Of a stretch of 64,000 nucleotides of DNA, positions 59,875 to 64,000 are shown piece by piece (the first letter of the stretch is position 1; each line of letters opens with the position of its first letter). The notes under the pieces were generated by a model. It ran no database searches, was not told the origin of the DNA, and worked only from the letters and a program-made list of their open reading frames with translations. The DNA is from Halopiger goleimassiliensis (lineage in GTDB: Archaea; Halobacteriota; Halobacteria; Halobacteriales; Natrialbaceae), in contig NZ_HG315691.1 of the NCBI RefSeq assembly GCF_000455345.1, forward strand, positions 62,001 through 126,000, given 5' to 3'. The position numbers and the translations under genes are program-made.

Positions 59875-60432
59875 TTACGAGAGCGTCGGTGCGTCCTCGC
59901 CCGGGTTTACCTCCAGGGCGTTGAGGACGACGGCGAGCATGCTGTAGTAACCGAACGTCGCGGCCAGTTCCGTCACGCCGGTATCGCCGAGGCGCTCGGC
60001 TACCGGCTGGAAGGTCGCGTCCGACACCTCGTTCTCCCGGAGGAGTTCGCGGCCGAAGCGGACGATCCGGGCCTCGCGATCCTCGAGGTCGTCGAGGTCC
60101 GCCCGCGTTTCGACCGCCTCGATGGCGGCGTCGCTGACCCCCTCCTCGCGGGCGATCGGTTCGTGGGTCGCCCACTCGAAGGCGCAGTCGTGTTCGCGGG
60201 CCGTCGTGACGATCGCGAGTTCCCGTACGTCGCCGGGGAGTTTGCTCTCGAAGCGGACGTAGGTTCCCAGATGGCCCGTTCGGCCGGCGATCTCCGGACT
60301 GTTCAGCAGGACGCCGAACGGGCCGATGACCTGCCCGCGACTCTCGACGATCCGCTCGTAGTTGTGGTGCTGGTCGGCGGGGAGGTCGGCTTTCGAGTCG
60401 AGAAACGGAACTCTCGGTGCGTCGTCGGGCAT
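59875..60432 (-). CDS. Carboxymuconolactone-decarboxylase/AhpD-like protein
   Basis: A 185-aa helical protein of the CMD superfamily. The AhpD-like region reads TTAREHDCAFEWATHEP: the expected ExxCxxCxxxH retains Glu, the first Cys and His, but the second Cys is Glu. A classical peroxidase disulfide is therefore unlikely; a CMD-type or other function is possible. The start MPDDAPRVPFLDSK at 60430-60432 is preferred over a longer frame overlapping the MFS gene. It lies 69 bases downstream of the MFS gene on the same strand. Confidence 0.8.
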   Translation of the reverse strand: MPDDAPRVPFLDSKADLPADQHHNYERIVESRGQVIGPFGVLLNSPEIAGRTGHLGTYVRFESKLPGDVRELAIVTTAREHDCAFEWATHEPIAREEGVSDAAIEAVETRADLDDLEDREARIVRFGRELLRENEVSDATFQPVAERLGDTGVTELAATFGYYSMLAVVLNALEVNPGEDAPTLS

Positions 60433-60501
60433 GCACGGATCTGCGACGGCCGGCCACATGTATCGTTCGGCGGTCGACGGGAAACGCCCGATCGCGGCCA
60501 C

Positions 60502-61842
60502 TCAGGCGGTCCGCCGGGAGAGCGAGTAGAAGCCGACGGCGATGATCCCGCCGACGACGGCGATCAGCGGGAACGCGACCGCGATGCCGTACTCGGTCGC
60601 CACGTAGCCGAACATCGCGGGTCCGGCGGCGCTTCCGGCCGAGGACGCCGTCTGCGTGACCCCGAAGATGCTCCCGCTGGCCTCGGTCGTCGCGTACTCC
60701 GAGATCAGCGCGTTCTTGATCGGCGTACAGCCGTAGACAGCCAGTCCGAGGAGGGCGAACAGGACCACGAGGAGTCCGGCTACCATCCAGTCGACCAGCG
60801 CGCCCTCGATCACGACGACCAGGATCGTCGACAGCAACAGCAGTGAGGTGGTGATCGCGGCGAGTGCACCCAGTCGGCCGCGGTCGAACCGGTCGGCCAG
60901 GCTGCCGACCCAGATGGACGACACCGCGCTGGCCGACAGCATCACGAAGAAGACGCCGTTGGCCATCGAGGTCCCCTGTCCGACGCCGTCGGCGACGAAA
61001 CCCGTGGCGAACGTCTGGATCGAGCGGATCTGTAGCGAGACGAGCAGGGTGACCAGTGAGACGAGCACGATTCCAGGGGTGAGTTCGAACCGGAGGACGC
61101 GCCGGAACCAACCCTGCAGTCGCGACGAGCCGCCACCGTCGCCGGTCGATCGACCCGACCCGTGCGCGTCCGTGGCGGCTGTTGGCTCGTCGTCGGTGCT
61201 CGAGGGATCGGTCTCGCAGTCCGGCGACTCGTCGACTGCCCCACCGTCGGGCGTGGTCGCCGGCGGCGTCCGGTAGAGAAACTGGAACGCGACCGTGAAG
61301 CCGATCCCGACGCCTGCCGCGACGAGCAAGGCCGTACGCCAGTGGAACAGTGCCGCGATACCGCCGATGATCACCGGCGCGCTCGCGACGCCGATCTGGC
61401 CGCCGAGGCCGAAGACGCCCATCGCCTTCCCCTCGGTATCGTTCGTCTCGCTGTCGCTGATCATCGCCATCCCGGCCGGGTGGTAGGTGCTGCCGGCGAT
61501 TCCCATCAGTACTTTCGCCACCAGAAGGACCTCGTAGCTCCGGGCCGTACTGGCGACGAGGAGTCCGATCGCCATCCCGACCAGGCCCCAGACGAGGAGG
61601 CGTTTCTTCCCGATTCGGTCGGCGATCATCCCCGCGGGTAGCTGGAAGATCGAGTACATCGCGTAGAAGACGGTCAGCAGCAGCCCCGCCGCCGCGTACG
61701 TGATCTCGAGATCCGTCACTAGCAGCGGGATGATCGGCGGGATAACGAGCCCGTAGAACTCGTTGATTCCGTGGGAGAGGCTGACGAGCGCGACGTTGCG
61801 CGGCCGTTCGATTCCTCGGTAGTCGTCGATCAGTTCGCGCAT
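60502..61842 (-). CDS. MFS transporter
   Basis: A 446-aa major facilitator with 12 predicted helices. The N-terminus MRELIDDYRGIERPRNVALV leads into LSHGINEFYGLVIPPIIPLL. The loop 2-3 motif is GMIADRIGKKRLLVWG. A long acidic loop (DESPDCETDPSSTDDEPTA and beyond) separates the two six-helix halves, and GSLADRFDRGRLG repeats the motif in the second half. Similar carriers include fosmidomycin-resistance-type and sugar/anion exporters; I cannot assign a substrate. A longer frame upstream reads unlike a transporter, so I start at 61840-61842. Confidence 0.85.
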   Translation of the reverse strand: MRELIDDYRGIERPRNVALVSLSHGINEFYGLVIPPIIPLLVTDLEITYAAAGLLLTVFYAMYSIFQLPAGMIADRIGKKRLLVWGLVGMAIGLLVASTARSYEVLLVAKVLMGIAGSTYHPAGMAMISDSETNDTEGKAMGVFGLGGQIGVASAPVIIGGIAALFHWRTALLVAAGVGIGFTVAFQFLYRTPPATTPDGGAVDESPDCETDPSSTDDEPTAATDAHGSGRSTGDGGGSSRLQGWFRRVLRFELTPGIVLVSLVTLLVSLQIRSIQTFATGFVADGVGQGTSMANGVFFVMLSASAVSSIWVGSLADRFDRGRLGALAAITTSLLLLSTILVVVIEGALVDWMVAGLLVVLFALLGLAVYGCTPIKNALISEYATTEASGSIFGVTQTASSAGSAAGPAMFGYVATEYGIAVAFPLIAVVGGIIAVGFYSLSRRTA

Positions 61843-62293
61843 CGTCCCCTCCTCGTCGCTCGAGCAGCACTCGGTCGAATCGCCATCGTTAGTGGGGTTC
61901 GGTCCCACGGCCCAATGAGTGTACGGATTCGCGGCAACGGGTTCCACACTCCGGTCGTCCGGCGACGCCGACCGAAGTCCGACACCAGGATTTCCGTTTC
62001 GTTGGTCGAACTCGAGGCCATGGTACGCGACGATTCGTCCCTCCAGCACGGCGTAGAGGGGCGGCTCATCCGTGGCGGGACGAGCTAGGGGTTCTTCGCG
62101 ACGCCGGACGTGTTTCCGACCGATCCCGACGACCGAGACGAGGTGATCATGGAACTGTTCGGGACGCCCGATCCGGTACAGGTCGACGGCCCCGACCGAC
62201 TCGAGTGCGGAGTTCGGGGCGACCGTCGGGATTGGCGGACCGTCTTGCCGGAGCTGATACCTTTTCGACAGCCGACGCGAGTGCTCGAAGCCA
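61843..62293. other. Gap between two divergent MFS genes, no credible gene
   Basis: A 451-base gap. Both strands have open frames, but they are Arg/Ser-rich shadows or extensions of the flanking genes. GATACCTTTTCGAC (62257-62270) might include a weak TATA for the plus-strand carrier. I see nothing else. Confidence 0.4.
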
Positions 62294-63562
62294 ATGCAGG
62301 CGCTCGTCGATCGGTACGTCCGAGAGCTGCGGGAGACGACCCGATACCTCCGGAGCGACGGCCGCGGCTGGATCCTGGTCGCGGTCGCCTTTGGCTGGTT
62401 CCTCTCGATGGGCGTTCGGCTCAGCTATCCCGTCGCGCTGCCGCATATCATGGGCGACCTCGAGTTGGACCTGTCGATGGCCGGCCTGTTGCTGACGGTC
62501 CTCTGGACCGCGTACGCACTCGGACAGTTCCCGGGCGGCGTACTCGCCGACCGCTGGGGTGCCGGGCTCGTCCTGCTCACGAGCACCAGCCTCTCGGGCG
62601 TCTCCATCCTCCTCGTGTCGCTGTCGCCGCACGCAGCAGTGCTGTTCGGCACGACCGCGCTGCTCGGGTTCAGCACGGCGATGTACGGTCCCTCGCGGTT
62701 CCCCGTGCTCTCGGGCGTGTTCTCCGAACGCCCCGGAACCGCGATCGGACTGACGCAGGCGACCGGCAACCTCGGGAACACGCTCCTTCCGCTGATCGTC
62801 GGAACGCTCGCGGGCGTCGCCGCCTGGCAACTCGGGACGTTGCTGTTCGTCCCGCTGTTCGCGGTCGTCGCCGTTGGAATCCGGTGGGCCGTCCCCCGAC
62901 GCGCCGGCTCGAGCGACGATGCCGACGGCTCGTCGCTGTCGCTCTCCCTGGAGTCGGCCCGCTTCGTGCTCTCGCGACTCGCGGTCAGGTCGGTGCTGGT
63001 CGTCGCGACGATCCAGATGTTGGGGTCGTTCACCTATCAGGGGTTCACCGGCTTCTACCCCACCTACCTCATCGACGTGAAGGGGCTCTCCGCGGGCCAG
63101 GCCTCGCTGCTGTTCAGCGTCTTCTTCGCCGGCGGCATCCTCATCCAGCCGGTCGTCGGAATGATCGGCGACAGGCTCGGCGAACGGACGACCCTGTTTT
63201 CGGTACTGCTTTTCGTCACCGGCGTCCTCGCCGTGCTCCCGTTCGTCGAGGGCTTCTGGCCGCTCCTCGGGATCACGGTCGCGTTGAGCAGTCTCCTCGC
63301 TCGAGCGGTGCTCGCGCTCACCTACCTCACGGAATCGCTGGCCGAGGAGATCCGTGGCACGGGACTGGGGGTTCTGCGGACGTGTTACATCCTGCTCGGG
63401 GCGACCAGCCCGGTCGTCGTCGGCGTGCTCGGCGAGGCCGGGTTCTTCGATCACGCCTTCTGGCTGCTCTCAGGCGTGAGCGCCGTCATGTTCCTGCTGT
63501 GTCTCGCGTTGCCGCCGCTCTCGGACGCGCAGTACGCGAAGGCAGGGACCGACAGCCGGTGA
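62294..63562 (+). CDS. MFS transporter
   Basis: A 422-aa major facilitator with 12 helices. It starts MQALVDRYVRELRETTRYLR, a cytoplasmic helix, followed by membrane helix 1. The loop 2-3 motif is GVLADRWGAGLVL, and GMIGDRLGERTTLF appears in the second half. A helix 4 SRFPVLSGVFSERPGTAIGL segment is reminiscent of oxalate/formate and monocarboxylate carriers, but the substrate is unassigned. It diverges from the other MFS gene and converges with the dehydrogenase gene, leaving four bases. Confidence 0.87.
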   Translation: MQALVDRYVRELRETTRYLRSDGRGWILVAVAFGWFLSMGVRLSYPVALPHIMGDLELDLSMAGLLLTVLWTAYALGQFPGGVLADRWGAGLVLLTSTSLSGVSILLVSLSPHAAVLFGTTALLGFSTAMYGPSRFPVLSGVFSERPGTAIGLTQATGNLGNTLLPLIVGTLAGVAAWQLGTLLFVPLFAVVAVGIRWAVPRRAGSSDDADGSSLSLSLESARFVLSRLAVRSVLVVATIQMLGSFTYQGFTGFYPTYLIDVKGLSAGQASLLFSVFFAGGILIQPVVGMIGDRLGERTTLFSVLLFVTGVLAVLPFVEGFWPLLGITVALSSLLARAVLALTYLTESLAEEIRGTGLGVLRTCYILLGATSPVVVGVLGEAGFFDHAFWLLSGVSAVMFLLCLALPPLSDAQYAKAGTDSR

Positions 63563-63566
63563 GCGG

Positions 63567-64000
63567 CTACTCCAGCACCAGCTGGGCCGGCCCGAGCGCG
63601 TCGTACTCGCCCTTCTCGAGCGTGACGTCGACGGCCTTCTCGAACGACTCGAGGCCCTCGAGTTCGTGGGTCACGTACTCCTCGATGGGGACGTCGCCGT
63701 CGGCGACCAGTTCGGCGGCGAGGTCGCCCGTCGACGTGCCCGGCCCCACCGACTTGTAGCCTTTCTCCGGGTTGATCCAGCGAACCATCTTCGACCGGAG
63801 GGTCCGTGGTGTGAGTTCGATATCGCCGGTGACGTGACCGACCTGGACGACGGTCCCGCCGCGCCGGACGCTCTCGAAGGCCTGGGCCAGCGGGTCGTCG
63901 CCCGACGTCGCGTGGTCCTGTTCGCCGCCGACGGCTTCGAAGGCGACGTCCGCACCGAGGCCGTCCGTCGCCTCCTCGACGACCGCGATCGGATTCGCCT
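63567..64000 (-). CDS. Zinc-type alcohol dehydrogenase (N-terminus beyond window)
   Basis: The last 144 codons of a medium-chain dehydrogenase. The visible part reads DGLGADVAFEAVGGEQD, then SVRRGGTVVQVGHVTGDIEL and MVRWINPEKGYKS, ending GEYDALGPAQLVLE. This is the end of the Rossmann NAD(P) domain and the C-terminal catalytic strand of the MDR superfamily. The zinc-binding N-terminal half lies beyond the right edge, so metal ligands and substrate class cannot be judged. Stop at 63567-63569. Confidence 0.82.
   Translation of the reverse strand, partial: ANPIAVVEEATDGLGADVAFEAVGGEQDHATSGDDPLAQAFESVRRGGTVVQVGHVTGDIELTPRTLRSKMVRWINPEKGYKSVGPGTSTGDLAAELVADGDVPIEEYVTHELEGLESFEKAVDVTLEKGEYDALGPAQLVLE

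Noticed and set aside
61843-62049. 69-residue N-terminal extension of the minus-strand MFS carrier
   Set aside because: The extension is polar with no family similarity; the usual MFS N-terminus begins at the ATG at 61842.

Overview
The window is high-GC haloarchaeal DNA. The predicted proteins are rich in Asp and Glu. Many promoters are a lone TATA box about 26 bases upstream of the ATG, giving leaderless messages. Diagnostic archaeal genes include aEF-1beta, TiaS, an archaeal-type S-adenosylmethionine synthetase, NreA, a DRG-type GTPase, a PGF-CTERM surface protein and a PCNA homologue. I cannot fix the genus; a member of Halobacteria, perhaps Natrialbaceae-like, is my guess. It looks like chromosomal core sequence. 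I found no rRNA, tRNA, CRISPR array or intact insertion sequence.

Layout. 1-8.0 kb: a truncated NhaC antiporter, the DNA-repair protein NreA with a C-terminal PCNA-binding motif, a zinc-finger/aEF-1beta pair, an MFS carrier, and an RNA-ligase locus (PIN-like partner, unknown 145-aa protein, RNA ligase). 8.1-13 kb: a lipoprotein, a metallo-beta-lactamase-fold enzyme, a protein carrying class I terpene-synthase signature motifs, a cystathionine gamma-synthase/lyase and a phosphatidylserine-type decarboxylase. 13-17.8 kb: a KaiC/RAD55-like ATPase with an acidic partner, convergent with a chemotaxis operon (small ORF, cheB, cheA). 18-28 kb: a MutS-related ATPase, a HAD phosphatase, a ferritin-like protein, an amino-acid permease fused to stress domains, a ferredoxin and a Upf1-like helicase. 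28-36 kb: a zinc-ribbon membrane protein, a decayed copy of a sugar dehydrogenase next to its intact paralogue, K+ transport proteins, a glutathionyl-hydroquinone-reductase-like protein, a Ca2+/Na+ exchanger and an orphan DNA methyltransferase. 36-47 kb: a purine permease, glutaredoxin, regulator, tiaS, a pore-less voltage-sensor-like protein, a PGF-CTERM protein, DRG and a second NhaC. 47-54 kb: S-adenosylmethionine synthetase, a divergent PCNA homologue, a soluble chemotaxis transducer, thiI and hypothetical proteins. 54-64 kb: a lipoprotein, cysK, a gamma-carbonic-anhydrase-like protein, thrC, an SDR/cupin pair, a carboxymuconolactone-decarboxylase-like protein, two MFS carriers and a truncated zinc-type dehydrogenase.

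Working together. Sulfur and aspartate-family metabolism is spread along the window (cystathionine enzyme, cysK, thrC, SAM synthetase). RNA processing is represented by RNA ligase, TiaS and ThiI; DNA transactions by NreA, PCNA-like, MutS-like, Upf1-like and the methyltransferase; ion homeostasis by two NhaC proteins, a K+ channel, TrkA and a CaCA exchanger. The PGF-CTERM protein and the phosphatidylserine-type decarboxylase may meet in archaeosortase-dependent lipid anchoring.

Most worth following up: the terpene-synthase-like protein, the isolated voltage-sensor-like protein with lysine at every third position, the RNA-ligase neighbourhood, the divergent PCNA with a hairpin in its probable leader, and several perfect inverted repeats in promoters or gene ends.
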